From a virus, in IMG/VR virus record IMGVR_UViG_3300046777_003055, positions 1 to 30,365 of that record: a stretch of DNA of 30,365 nt. One strand, given 5' to 3'. Below are positions 16,178 through 23,199 of the stretch, piece by piece. The notes beneath the pieces are model-generated. The model did no database searches. It saw nothing but the letters and a program-made list of their open reading frames with translations, and was not told the origin of the DNA. Positions within the stretch are counted from its first letter, which is position 1, and every line of letters starts with the position of its first letter. The position numbers and the translations under genes are program-made.

Positions 16178-16914
16178 AGCTGTCTAAACAACGGATATTC
16201 ACGATGGTGCTGAGAAACATTTACCAGCTCGCGCGTGATTCCGCCTTGGTAGCTGCTTGCAACTAAGAGCCGTTTGATTTGCTTGTGTTCATACTGGTTC
16301 AAGATGGGACCATTGTCAGTGTCACTGATATGGACATGCGCAATGAAACGGAAGTAATGTTTGATAATCTTTGTCGGGCTATCGCCTTGCAGCCAAGCAT
16401 TATTTGTATCAAGCATTGTCTTCACATTGCGCAAGTTATAGAAGTCAATGTGATTGATAATCTCCTCGACCGAGTGGAAATACTTCCCTCCAAATGCTTT
16501 TGCAATAGGCTCAATGCAAAGAATGGCATCATTCGCCTCAAGGATTGAATCCATGCGCTTTAGAACTTCCATCAAGCTTGACGGGCTCCCCCTGCGCAAA
16601 GCAGGACTACCAAGGACGAAGCGCTTAATGCCCATCAAGGAGCCAAGCTTAACCACTCGCAGCAAATGCTCTTGCGTGGCAGCAGTGTCCTCAAAGCTTT
16701 GAACGGCGCTGTCATAGAACAGCGCCTGAGCTGAATAGGCCCAAAGTCCATAATGCTCCCTATAGCGCTTTGCAATGTCGCCAAAGTCTTCATTTCTCGC
16801 AAAGATACGAGACGGCACCAGCTCAATGAAATTAAAAGCGCCGGCATTGGCGCTTAAGATTTCATGCTCTTCTTCATCTTTCCAGCCAATCGCACTAATT
16901 CCAAGCATTAACAA
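16168..16914 (-). CDS. Xylose-isomerase-like TIM-barrel sugar isomerase/epimerase
   Basis: 248 residues with repeated beta-alpha units. Likely metal ligands lie in ILCIEPIA (Glu135), KTMLDTNNAW (Asp169) and HVHISDTDNG (His193 and His195), the spacing seen in AP-endonuclease-2/xylose-isomerase-like barrels. Such enzymes isomerise or epimerise sugars or sugar phosphates. The start overlaps the epimerase-like gene's end by 20 bases, so they are co-translated. It probably prepares an activated sugar for the nearby transferases; the substrate is unknown. Confidence 0.75.
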   Translation of the reverse strand: MLMLGISAIGWKDEEEHEILSANAGAFNFIELVPSRIFARNEDFGDIAKRYREHYGLWAYSAQALFYDSAVQSFEDTAATQEHLLRVVKLGSLMGIKRFVLGSPALRRGSPSSLMEVLKRMDSILEANDAILCIEPIAKAFGGKYFHSVEEIINHIDFYNLRNVKTMLDTNNAWLQGDSPTKIIKHYFRFIAHVHISDTDNGPILNQYEHKQIKRLLVASSYQGGITRELVNVSQHHREYPLFRQLYG

Positions 16915-17620
16915 ATGCCTCCATTTTTTTTAACGTGGTTTCTTTGCTAGAAAAATAAGGCCCACAATTGTATTCAATACGTACTCCATAATCGACGACT
17001 GTCTTCGCCCATGGAAACCATCGGTCAATAATCTCTAAAGTTTCAACAGGTTCAGAAAACCATTGATGCTCTCCGCCTTTTTGGCAAGCTTCAGTGTGAA
17101 GCCATAAATCCCTTAAATCGTACCATTGATAACAAGAATTAGCGTTAATCTTTTCAACGTTGTTGCTGTTAAGAAGATCAAACAAAATATTCTTTTTGAT
17201 GCGCTTGTGAAACAATGCAGGGAGGCGAATGATGGTAATTACAGTGTTGGGAAAGGTGGCCTTGACTAGCAGCTCAAAGATGTATCGCGTGGAACCATAA
17301 TTAATGGCATGAATCTCTGGGAAATTTTCCACATATTTATAAGTTTGACTATAGATGTCAATGGTGGAGTAAAGGATGATTTCCTTCGGACTCCATAGTT
17401 TAATCTTTGACATCACGTGATACATATTATCAAAATCTGCCATCGGAGCCTGATTTGCCTTCCACTTCTCCGCCGGCAAACAAGCTAAATAAAGCTTGTC
17501 AATATCATCTTTCAACAATGGAGCCAAGTGAATATTTTCGGAATTAAAGCGACAATCAAAATCGTGGTGCTCTCGCAAAACGCTTCCAATTAAGCCCGTG
17601 CTTCCAACCAAAACATCCAT
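16895..17620 (-). CDS. NAD(P)-dependent epimerase/dehydratase-like protein
   Basis: 241 residues from the ATG at 17620, which lies just after the head-morphogenesis stop. MDVLVGSTGLIGSVLREHHD carries the GxxGxxG cofactor loop (residues 6-12). IILYSTIDIYSQ corresponds to the catalytic Ser/Thr strand of extended short-chain dehydrogenases. NYGSTRYIFE (Y108-x-x-x-R112) occupies the place of the catalytic YxxxK, with Arg replacing Lys. The protein is shorter than typical epimerases (about 310). It may be an active variant or a regulatory relative. It is grouped with the isomerase and glycosyltransferases. Confidence 0.72.
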   Translation of the reverse strand: MDVLVGSTGLIGSVLREHHDFDCRFNSENIHLAPLLKDDIDKLYLACLPAEKWKANQAPMADFDNMYHVMSKIKLWSPKEIILYSTIDIYSQTYKYVENFPEIHAINYGSTRYIFELLVKATFPNTVITIIRLPALFHKRIKKNILFDLLNSNNVEKINANSCYQWYDLRDLWLHTEACQKGGEHQWFSEPVETLEIIDRWFPWAKTVVDYGVRIEYNCGPYFSSKETTLKKMEAFVNAWN

Positions 17621-17622
17621 GC

Positions 17623-18306
17623 TCACACTGCCACGACTGGCGCTTGTTGACGCATGTATTTTACGCTGCATTTGCAATTGGACATGCAAGCACAACGCTG
17701 ACCTGGCATGGGCAGACTTCCAATGGGAACAGCTCCTCGCCCTGCATAGCGCAAGCAGTCGTCACAATGCTTCGCCTGCGGATCGAGGATGCGTCGCATC
17801 AAGCTATACCCTTGCTTCTCCTGTCGAATTGTGGTGCCTTCCCAGTAAGAACCTCGCACAGCTTGAGCGTACATGCCGATGCGAGCAAGAGCCATGGGAG
17901 TAGAAATGCTCCCAGCCAGAAGATCGCGAGCAAAACTCTCCAGATAACGGTATTCCGCACGAAGGCGTTGACCGATGCGCCCCCAGTCTGAAGCTTGCAT
18001 CGTATCCCGTCCACCATTGCCAATGATCGCTGCTTGTACATGCGCAAGCTTAAGTGCTTCTCTTACGCTTTCTTGCCATTGAACCAACGTAATGTCGCCG
18101 CTACTAAGCATGTTTGTAAGACGACGTAGCAAAGTGCCAAGCTTGTTAATTCGACCATCAACCAAAGCTTCCACGGCAGACTGACTGAGGAACCTTCCAT
18201 TGCTTCCGCGATAACGGCCACTAACGGGATCGTAGCGCCATGAGGATTGGTCAAGACGCTGTTCAAGAGCGGCAGCGAACGTTGATAAATCATTCAGGCC
18301 TTGCAT
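17623..18306 (-). CDS. Head morphogenesis / minor capsid protein
   Basis: 227 residues. The N-terminal half is helical. The C-terminus carries YSLMRRILDPQAKHCDDCLR, then GSLPMPGQRCACMSNCKC. This His-Cys-x-x-Cys plus Cys-rich pair is typical of phage minor head proteins (gpF-like) and probably binds zinc. Members sit inside the portal and act early in head assembly. The start overlaps the portal gene's end by 17 bases, so translation is coupled. Confidence 0.75.
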   Translation of the reverse strand: MQGLNDLSTFAAALEQRLDQSSWRYDPVSGRYRGSNGRFLSQSAVEALVDGRINKLGTLLRRLTNMLSSGDITLVQWQESVREALKLAHVQAAIIGNGGRDTMQASDWGRIGQRLRAEYRYLESFARDLLAGSISTPMALARIGMYAQAVRGSYWEGTTIRQEKQGYSLMRRILDPQAKHCDDCLRYAGRGAVPIGSLPMPGQRCACMSNCKCSVKYMRQQAPVVAV

Positions 18307-20395
18307 CTTCAGCCTCCAGAATATCCTTGAAACGCTCAGGCGCTTCCTCCTTCCATTGGTTCAATGCAGCGTCAATATCCTCGGCGCTAATTAATGCGGC
18401 TTCGTCAAGGTCGGAAAGAATCAAGCCTTCGACTTTCATGGGCTCAAGAGCATCAACTTTGCTGCTCACATTCTTTGCTTTTCCTTTGCGTTCGGGATCG
18501 GGATCCGCCTTGCGCTTGCGAGCAACAATTGTTTGACGCTCTTCTTTGCTCATGGCTTGCGCCTTGGCTTGCGGCAGACATTTAGGCTTGCCTTCTTTTT
18601 CCTCGCGAGCGCCACACGGACCAAGGATTTCGCCATTGGCGCCAATCCTCACCCACTTTTCCTTGAACCATTTATCAAGATCGTCAGCATGAAGCTCTTG
18701 TTCGTCGCTCTTGAATGCTCCGCTCAGTGAACCGTGCTTCTTCTTGTACATTTGCTTGTACTGTTGCACCACGTAGCCACTGGCGTAAGCAGAAGGCCAC
18801 ACTTTGAATTTGGACTTAGCAGCGCTTACTGCCCGAGAATGCAGCTCTTTATCCGTGAATGTCACGTCGCCGCGAACTTTCTCTAGATCACGAGGTAGAA
18901 ACAGACCAGCAGCATCTTCCCTGCTGTCCTCCACTTCACGGCTTCCGTCCATGGGAAGAGTGCCGTTCTCCTCGTTCATTGGATCACGACCGCCAGGAGG
19001 CACTGCCATTTTCCCGTCACCCCCTTTCTGAGTGGAACCACCCCCAGCTTGAGTGGAAGACTGGGGAAGTTCCCGCACTACGGACGGATCCAAGGTGAGT
19101 TCCATGCTCCACTCAGAGCCGCCATAGCGGGCATCTGCCACTTCCTTAGGACTCAGCACGCCAAGCTGGATGTAACGACCGTCTACGGCCGCCACACGCG
19201 CCCGTACGTCGGCCATTTCGCGCTCATTAAGCTCGAACAATGGATTGAAAGAAATGCGCCATGACTCAGGCAGCTCTCCTTTCGTGGGGCCTTCCTTGCT
19301 AAGCATGATCATTTCCATCAATTTCTTGATGGGCCGTTTGAAATGAACGCTTTGATAATCAGCAAGCGTTTTGGCGAAATCACGCTCTTCACTACGGCCA
19401 GTAGAGCCAAGGCCACTCGGACTTTCGCCAAACAACACTGTATGAGGAATCTTGCTGGCGCCGATAATGTCTACGCGCAGCTTTTCTAGGATTTCTCCAA
19501 TGCCTCCAAAGTTGCGGCTAATAAATTCAAGCTCTTCTTTTTCCGCATCAATCGCGTAGCCGCGATAAATGCTCTTGCTCATATCATTCACTTGCAAGCG
19601 ATCACGAATGGAGCTTTCTTTACCAGCCGCAAGCATGGCTGCTAAGCCTCTTACTTTATGAACGAAAATATCAAATTCAGTGAGGAGCGTTGCTGCTGAA
19701 TTCAAGCCTGTCCAATAATGCCTGAAGCTGTCATAAACAGTTTGCAAACTGCTCATTCCCCATCCATAGTTACGCTGCCTCACTCGATAAGGAAGCCAGT
19801 CGCCATCAAAGCGGAGAATGCGGTCTTTATGAATGTAGGTGAGCTGGGGCTGGTTAATTAAATCTCCAGAGATGATCTGATAATAAGTGGCTTTTGAATA
19901 GTCGTATAAGTTTTCTTCATTAATAACGGGCGCAATTTGCCATCGGTCCAAGCACTCAATGTCTTCGATGCGACGGATATTCCGTTTATCGACAGGCATG
20001 TAAGCGGGACGCCCATCGTCAATAAAAAGAAGTAGACAAGCACCCCCATAAAGGCGGGCGTTCTTGGCTGCGAGGTTGAGGTGTTCGAGGATGTAGAGGT
20101 CTTCAATTACTTGCTCAATTCCTTGCACTTCTTCGGCTTTAACGCCATCGCCACCAAACAATACTTTGAAGCCTTTTCGAGTGGCTTGGTCAGCATAAAT
20201 ATCAACAATGCGACGAGGAAGCCATTCACCATAAAGATTTTCTAGTTCTTCTTGCGCCAGAAATACTGTGGCTGTAGTTTTAGTATATTGCGCCTTATCG
20301 CGGCCAGTGCCCATGCCAATGAGCACATTCTGAAGACCATCAGCCCTCACTCCGCCACTGCCAACGTGACCAAGATCAATCGCTTCGTTTTCCAT
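18290..20395 (-). CDS. Portal protein (DUF1073-like) with C-terminal DUF5872-like domain
   Basis: 701 residues. LYGEWLPRRIVDIYADQATR, then AAKNARLYGGACLLLFIDDG and TVLFGESPSGLGSTGRSEER are signatures of DUF1073-type portals, the dodecameric ring through which DNA enters the capsid. After a Gly/Ser-rich linker (about 450-510), residues 521-645 form a second unit: KFKVWPSAYASGYVVQQYKQ, DLDKWFKEKWVRI, GPCGAREEKEGKPKCLPQAK and a basic tail. This matches the DUF5872 pattern known as a small independent domain in phages. A helical acidic end follows. The fusion makes this portal longer than the usual 450-550 residues. Confidence 0.85.
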   Translation of the reverse strand: MENEAIDLGHVGSGGVRADGLQNVLIGMGTGRDKAQYTKTTATVFLAQEELENLYGEWLPRRIVDIYADQATRKGFKVLFGGDGVKAEEVQGIEQVIEDLYILEHLNLAAKNARLYGGACLLLFIDDGRPAYMPVDKRNIRRIEDIECLDRWQIAPVINEENLYDYSKATYYQIISGDLINQPQLTYIHKDRILRFDGDWLPYRVRQRNYGWGMSSLQTVYDSFRHYWTGLNSAATLLTEFDIFVHKVRGLAAMLAAGKESSIRDRLQVNDMSKSIYRGYAIDAEKEELEFISRNFGGIGEILEKLRVDIIGASKIPHTVLFGESPSGLGSTGRSEERDFAKTLADYQSVHFKRPIKKLMEMIMLSKEGPTKGELPESWRISFNPLFELNEREMADVRARVAAVDGRYIQLGVLSPKEVADARYGGSEWSMELTLDPSVVRELPQSSTQAGGGSTQKGGDGKMAVPPGGRDPMNEENGTLPMDGSREVEDSREDAAGLFLPRDLEKVRGDVTFTDKELHSRAVSAAKSKFKVWPSAYASGYVVQQYKQMYKKKHGSLSGAFKSDEQELHADDLDKWFKEKWVRIGANGEILGPCGAREEKEGKPKCLPQAKAQAMSKEERQTIVARKRKADPDPERKGKAKNVSSKVDALEPMKVEGLILSDLDEAALISAEDIDAALNQWKEEAPERFKDILEAEDARPE

Positions 20396-20420
20396 AAGAA
20401 AGAATTATGGCCATGATGTG

Positions 20421-20449
20421 TTGTTTTTATTCTAGAACCCGGCTACATT
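20421..20449 (+). promoter_or_regulatory. Putative promoter for the packaging genes
   Basis: TTGTTT (20421-20426) and TACATT (20444-20449) are separated by 17 bp in the 66-bp divergent gap between the portal gene and the nuclease gene. The ATG at 20462 lies only 12 bp after the -10, with no clear Shine-Dalgarno site, so the message would be nearly leaderless. Confidence 0.45.
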
Positions 20450-20461
20450 GTCACGTAGCTT

Positions 20462-20977
20462 ATGCACACTATGGCCAGCTTTGGCATTGTTTTTCATTTC
20501 AGCGAGGAAGACAAGGAGCTTGTACGGGCGGAAGCCATGCGCAGGCAGCGTTTCAATGAAAGAAAAGGCCTAAAAGGGCGCAATGGAGGACCGAAAGAAG
20601 GAGAGAAAGCTCTTTTCGCTCATAAGCTTGGTGCCGCTGGTGAACTAGCAGTGGCAGATTATCTCCAGTTACGGGAGTTTCTCTATCAAGAAACAGAAGC
20701 AATTCGTGGATCCTTTGACCTGCCTCCCAACATCGATGTAAAAACACGCTCTCGTCATCGCTACGATCTCATCTGCCAGTTAGACGAGAAGCCCGGAAAA
20801 ACTTTAGTGCTGGTTACAATTCAAAACAAAATCACTCTTCTCCATGGTTGGATAAAGAGTGAAGATGCCATGAAGGAGCAATGGAGGAAAGATCCTGCAG
20901 GTGGAAGACCAGCTTATTTCGTTCCTCAATCTGCATTGCTTTCTCTTGTAGACTTGCGCCATGCTGAAATGTTCTGA
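20462..20977 (+). CDS. PD-(D/E)XK-like nuclease next to terminase
   Basis: 171 residues. GAAGELAVADYLQL (Glu61 in an early helix), then SFDLPPNIDVKTRSRHRYDL (Asp86, Asp92 and Lys94), follow the E...D-x(n)-I-D-V-K pattern of PD-(D/E)XK nucleases. The later segment ends AYFVPQSALLSL. It is immediately upstream of, and overlaps by 17 bp, the terminase large subunit, the place normally held by the small terminase subunit, but it does not look like a helix-turn-helix small subunit. It may be a packaging-associated or DNA-degrading endonuclease. The fold call rests on motif spacing alone. Confidence 0.68.
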   Translation: MHTMASFGIVFHFSEEDKELVRAEAMRRQRFNERKGLKGRNGGPKEGEKALFAHKLGAAGELAVADYLQLREFLYQETEAIRGSFDLPPNIDVKTRSRHRYDLICQLDEKPGKTLVLVTIQNKITLLHGWIKSEDAMKEQWRKDPAGGRPAYFVPQSALLSLVDLRHAEMF

Positions 20978-22328
20978 CTTTTCCAAACACGCGCTAAAGC
21001 TGGATCTCTATCCACAGCAGGCAAAAATCCTTGATAATTTCTTCCAGCCAGATAAGAGCCATGCAGTGTGGGCTCTTGGACGACGATCAGGCAAAACTGT
21101 TATGGCAGCAGTGGCCTGCGTCTATATGTGCTTCGTCCTGGAAGATGAATATCGGCGGCGAGTGAGGAAAGGCGAGAAATGGTACATCGTGACCGTAGCA
21201 AACAGTCAGGACCAGGCCCGCATTGCTCTTAACAACATTCGCCAGCTCATTCTTGATAGTCCCTTCGCTCAAGAGATTGTCCGTGAAACCGCCGACATCA
21301 TTGAGCTGAGCAACAACTGCGTATTTAAGGCCATCCCCACTTCAGGCCGTGCTGCTCGTGGCCTTGCTTGCGCAGGCGCAGTGTTTGACGAGCTTGCTTT
21401 TGCCACTGAAGGCGATGCAAACAGCGGGGGTCGTGGCATTTACGACGCACTTTCTCCTGCCATTGCTCAGTTCGGAGGGAAAGGACGCATCCTTGAACTC
21501 TCCTCACCATGGCTAACAGACGGCATCTTCTACCAGCATTTCAAAGAAGCAAGCTCCGGCCGTTTCCCTTTCATGCAAGCGGTGAATCTCCCAACATGGG
21601 AGATGAACCCAAGCATTTCGCAAGAGTTTCTTGACACAGAGAGACAGCGTGACCCGGAGAAATTTAAAGTTGAGTATGGGGCGCAATTCGCAAGCAATCT
21701 TTCAGCCCTCGTTGCAAGCGATGTTATTGACGCCTGTATTGATGACCGTAGAGCGGCTTTACCACCCCGCCCTGAATTCCAAGGGGCCTATGTACTTGCC
21801 CTGGACCCCGCCCGTGGTGGCGTTGGTCGTGACGACTACACTGCTTGTATTGTTCACTATGAAAATGGCACGTTAGTCGTTGATAAGTTCCATTCATTCA
21901 TGGCTGATTTTGAAATCAATGGGAGAATGGAAGTAAATATCAATGCAGTGGAAGATTGGATTAAGGAGCAGCATCGCTTGTATGTCTTTGACACGATCGT
22001 GATGGACCAGTTCAATAGCGCTGGCACCATTCAAAGCTTATCTAGTGATTTGCCTATCACGGAACTCACGTGGACAGTTAGTTCCAAGATGAAAGCATTT
22101 AGTAAGATGCGCGAATTGTTTAATGCAGGGCAAATCAATCTTTATCGCCACGAGAAGGCGATCATGCAGCTTAAAAATCTCACAGTCATCTATAAGCCCA
22201 GTGGACAATGGAGTGTTACTGGTGGTAAAGCTTCTGGAATTGACGACTTAGCGTTTGCAATGGCAGGCGCCATTCTTGCTGCCAGCAAAGATGATGATAT
22301 TGGCTGGATTGAAAGCCTCATCTCCTAG
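20961..22328 (+). CDS. terL: Terminase large subunit
   Basis: 455 residues; the packaging motor that translocates and cuts DNA. The ATPase part has Walker A GRRSGKT (40-46), Walker B AGAVFDELAF (138-147) and a coupling motif LELSSPW (178-184). The nuclease part has VLALDPARGG (Asp282), IVMDQFNSAG (Asp349) and GIDDLAFAM (Asp428/Asp429), the three acidic clusters of the RNase H-like domain. All expected residues are present, so the enzyme should be active. It overlaps the upstream nuclease gene and faces away from the portal gene. Confidence 0.95.
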   Translation: MLKCSDFSKHALKLDLYPQQAKILDNFFQPDKSHAVWALGRRSGKTVMAAVACVYMCFVLEDEYRRRVRKGEKWYIVTVANSQDQARIALNNIRQLILDSPFAQEIVRETADIIELSNNCVFKAIPTSGRAARGLACAGAVFDELAFATEGDANSGGRGIYDALSPAIAQFGGKGRILELSSPWLTDGIFYQHFKEASSGRFPFMQAVNLPTWEMNPSISQEFLDTERQRDPEKFKVEYGAQFASNLSALVASDVIDACIDDRRAALPPRPEFQGAYVLALDPARGGVGRDDYTACIVHYENGTLVVDKFHSFMADFEINGRMEVNINAVEDWIKEQHRLYVFDTIVMDQFNSAGTIQSLSSDLPITELTWTVSSKMKAFSKMRELFNAGQINLYRHEKAIMQLKNLTVIYKPSGQWSVTGGKASGIDDLAFAMAGAILAASKDDDIGWIESLIS

Positions 22329-22359
22329 TATGATTTTCAAACAATAGTTCTCCTATGAA

Positions 22360-22626
22360 ATGAAGAACAGCGAATTAACTATGCAAGAGGCACAGTTTCT
22401 TGTGTCATTGCTTGAATGTGGTAGCTCCAATAGACAAACCGCCCTTCAACTCCTCGCAGCCGAACATCTCTACATCCCCACTCTCCTTCCAAAGCTCCAA
22501 GCCCACGTCAAGCGCCTAAAGCAAATCACATTGCTAGAGCAGGTGATGCACGATGGTGAAGAAAATTTTGACGACTACTGCCGTGCTCATCCCGAAGACC
22601 AATCCTGTAGAGAATATGACGTTTGA
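22360..22626 (+). CDS. Small hypothetical protein
   Basis: 88 residues, MKNSELTMQEAQFLVSLLEC to SCREYDV. It is helical throughout, with a hydrophobic first helix and a basic middle (KLQAHVKRLKQ) before an acidic end. It starts 31 bp after the terminase stop with no good ribosome-binding site and is followed by a hairpin-rich noncoding stretch. No family was recognised. Its helical content and place could fit a small DNA-binding or packaging accessory protein, but this is unproven. Confidence 0.6.
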   Translation: MKNSELTMQEAQFLVSLLECGSSNRQTALQLLAAEHLYIPTLLPKLQAHVKRLKQITLLEQVMHDGEENFDDYCRAHPEDQSCREYDV

Positions 22627-22771
22627 GCAGCGAAAGCCATGCTATGCTTTTGGAGCTTTCGCGAAGCACGCTGGCCAGCGTTAGTTCAACAAGGAACAAT
22701 GGTTTCAGGCGCCATTGTTTCGAAAAGCGATGTTGCACATCGCGGCCCTGTGCAACAGGGCCTTCCAGGGG
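22627..22771 (+). other. Hairpin-dense noncoding stretch upstream of tRNA-Leu
   Basis: No convincing gene is present. Perfect stems follow one another. A 14-bp palindrome ACGCTGGCCAGCGT is followed by AACAATGG/CCATTGTT. Then come two mutually exclusive stems, GCGATGT/ACATCGC and GTTGCACA/TGTGCAAC, and GGCCCTG/CAGGGCC. Such density suggests a processed RNA leader or a folded noncoding RNA rather than spacer. Confidence 0.5.
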
Positions 22772-22844
22772 AAAGAGGGGAGCAGGCCGACCTGCTCTGA
22801 AATGCCGTACAAAGCGGATTGAAGTCCCGCTCGGCGCCCTCTTT
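22772..22844 (+). ncRNA. Candidate three-way-junction RNA, 73 nt
   Basis: AAAGAGGG (22772-22779) pairs perfectly with CCCTCTTT (22837-22844). Inside are AGCAGG/CCTGCT (22781-22796, 4-nt loop) and a stacked arm GCCG/CGGC (22804-22807 with 22832-22835) around GCGG/CCGC (22814-22817 with 22827-22830). All pairs are Watson-Crick. The length equals a tRNA, but there is no T-loop or D-loop and no anticodon arm, so it is not a standard tRNA. It ends 8 bases before tRNA-Leu. It is either a tRNA-like RNA or a processing element; function unknown. Confidence 0.5.
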
Positions 22845-22852
22845 GTCCATGA

Positions 22853-22939
22853 GCCCTCGTAGCAGAACTGGTTTATGCACCGCGCTTAAAACGCGGAGGA
22901 ACGAGAATTTCCATGTGGGTTCAAATCCCACCGAGGGCA
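22853..22939 (+). tRNA. tRNA-Leu(UAA)
   Basis: The acceptor GCCCTCG (22853-22859) pairs with CGAGGGC (22932-22938). The anticodon arm is CCGCG-CTTAAAA-CGCGG with anticodon TAA. A long variable arm (GGAA...TTCC) marks a type II tRNA. The T arm is GTGGG-TTCAAAT-CCCAC. The discriminator is A, and CCA is not encoded. It would read UUA, a codon common in AT-rich phage genes. The gene follows a hairpin-rich noncoding stretch and precedes a microprotein gene. Confidence 0.93.
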
Positions 22940-23024
22940 CTTTGCTACACTGATGGTACGTTCACCCCGAAAGGGGCGCATGACCTGCTGGTACGGAACG
23001 GGACCAGCATCATCGGGAACTATC

Positions 23025-23144
23025 ATGAACCCTCTCGCCCTCATCAAGCAGCAGCTTGAGAAAGCAGCTCGTCTGCGTGAAGCACAAATGGCTTCGCTCG
23101 TCTATCGCGGCGTTGCTTACGTGCCTAAGCCCCATTGGTTCTGA
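23025..23144 (+). CDS. DUF4278-like microprotein
   Basis: 39 residues from the ATG at 23025: MNPLALIKQQLEKAARLREA, then QMASLVYRGVAYVPKPHWF. The LVYRGVAY strand is the hallmark of DUF4278, a small domain frequent in cyanobacteria and their phages, here after an amphipathic helix. A longer reading from 22953 is possible, but its extra residues overlap a hairpin region and look unlike coding sequence. The gene ends 30 bp before a strong terminator. Its function is unknown. Confidence 0.65.
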   Translation: MNPLALIKQQLEKAARLREAQMASLVYRGVAYVPKPHWF

Positions 23145-23174
23145 CCTGCTATTGGTTTAACCATCATCAACAAG

Positions 23175-23199
23175 AAAGGGGGCTTGTGCCCCCCTTTTT
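23175..23199 (+). terminator. Strong rho-independent terminator (bidirectional)
   Basis: AAAGGGGGC-TTGT-GCCCCCCTTTTT forms an 8-9 bp stem with a T run on the plus strand. It closes the packaging/tRNA block. In the other direction it follows the methyltransferase stop codon directly. Confidence 0.9.

Noticed and set aside
22340-22375. Shared motif TATGAAATGAA near 22355 and 28196 as a phage promoter
   Set aside because: Only two copies, and in different orientation relative to genes; probably chance.
22623-22862. Plus-strand 79-residue reading frame after the small hypothetical gene
   Set aside because: It overlaps the hairpin-rich region and the tRNA start, and its composition is not protein-like.
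22686-22940. Minus-strand 84-residue reading frame
   Set aside because: It runs antisense through tRNA-Leu, and its VGFEPT-type start is the usual artefact of a T arm.
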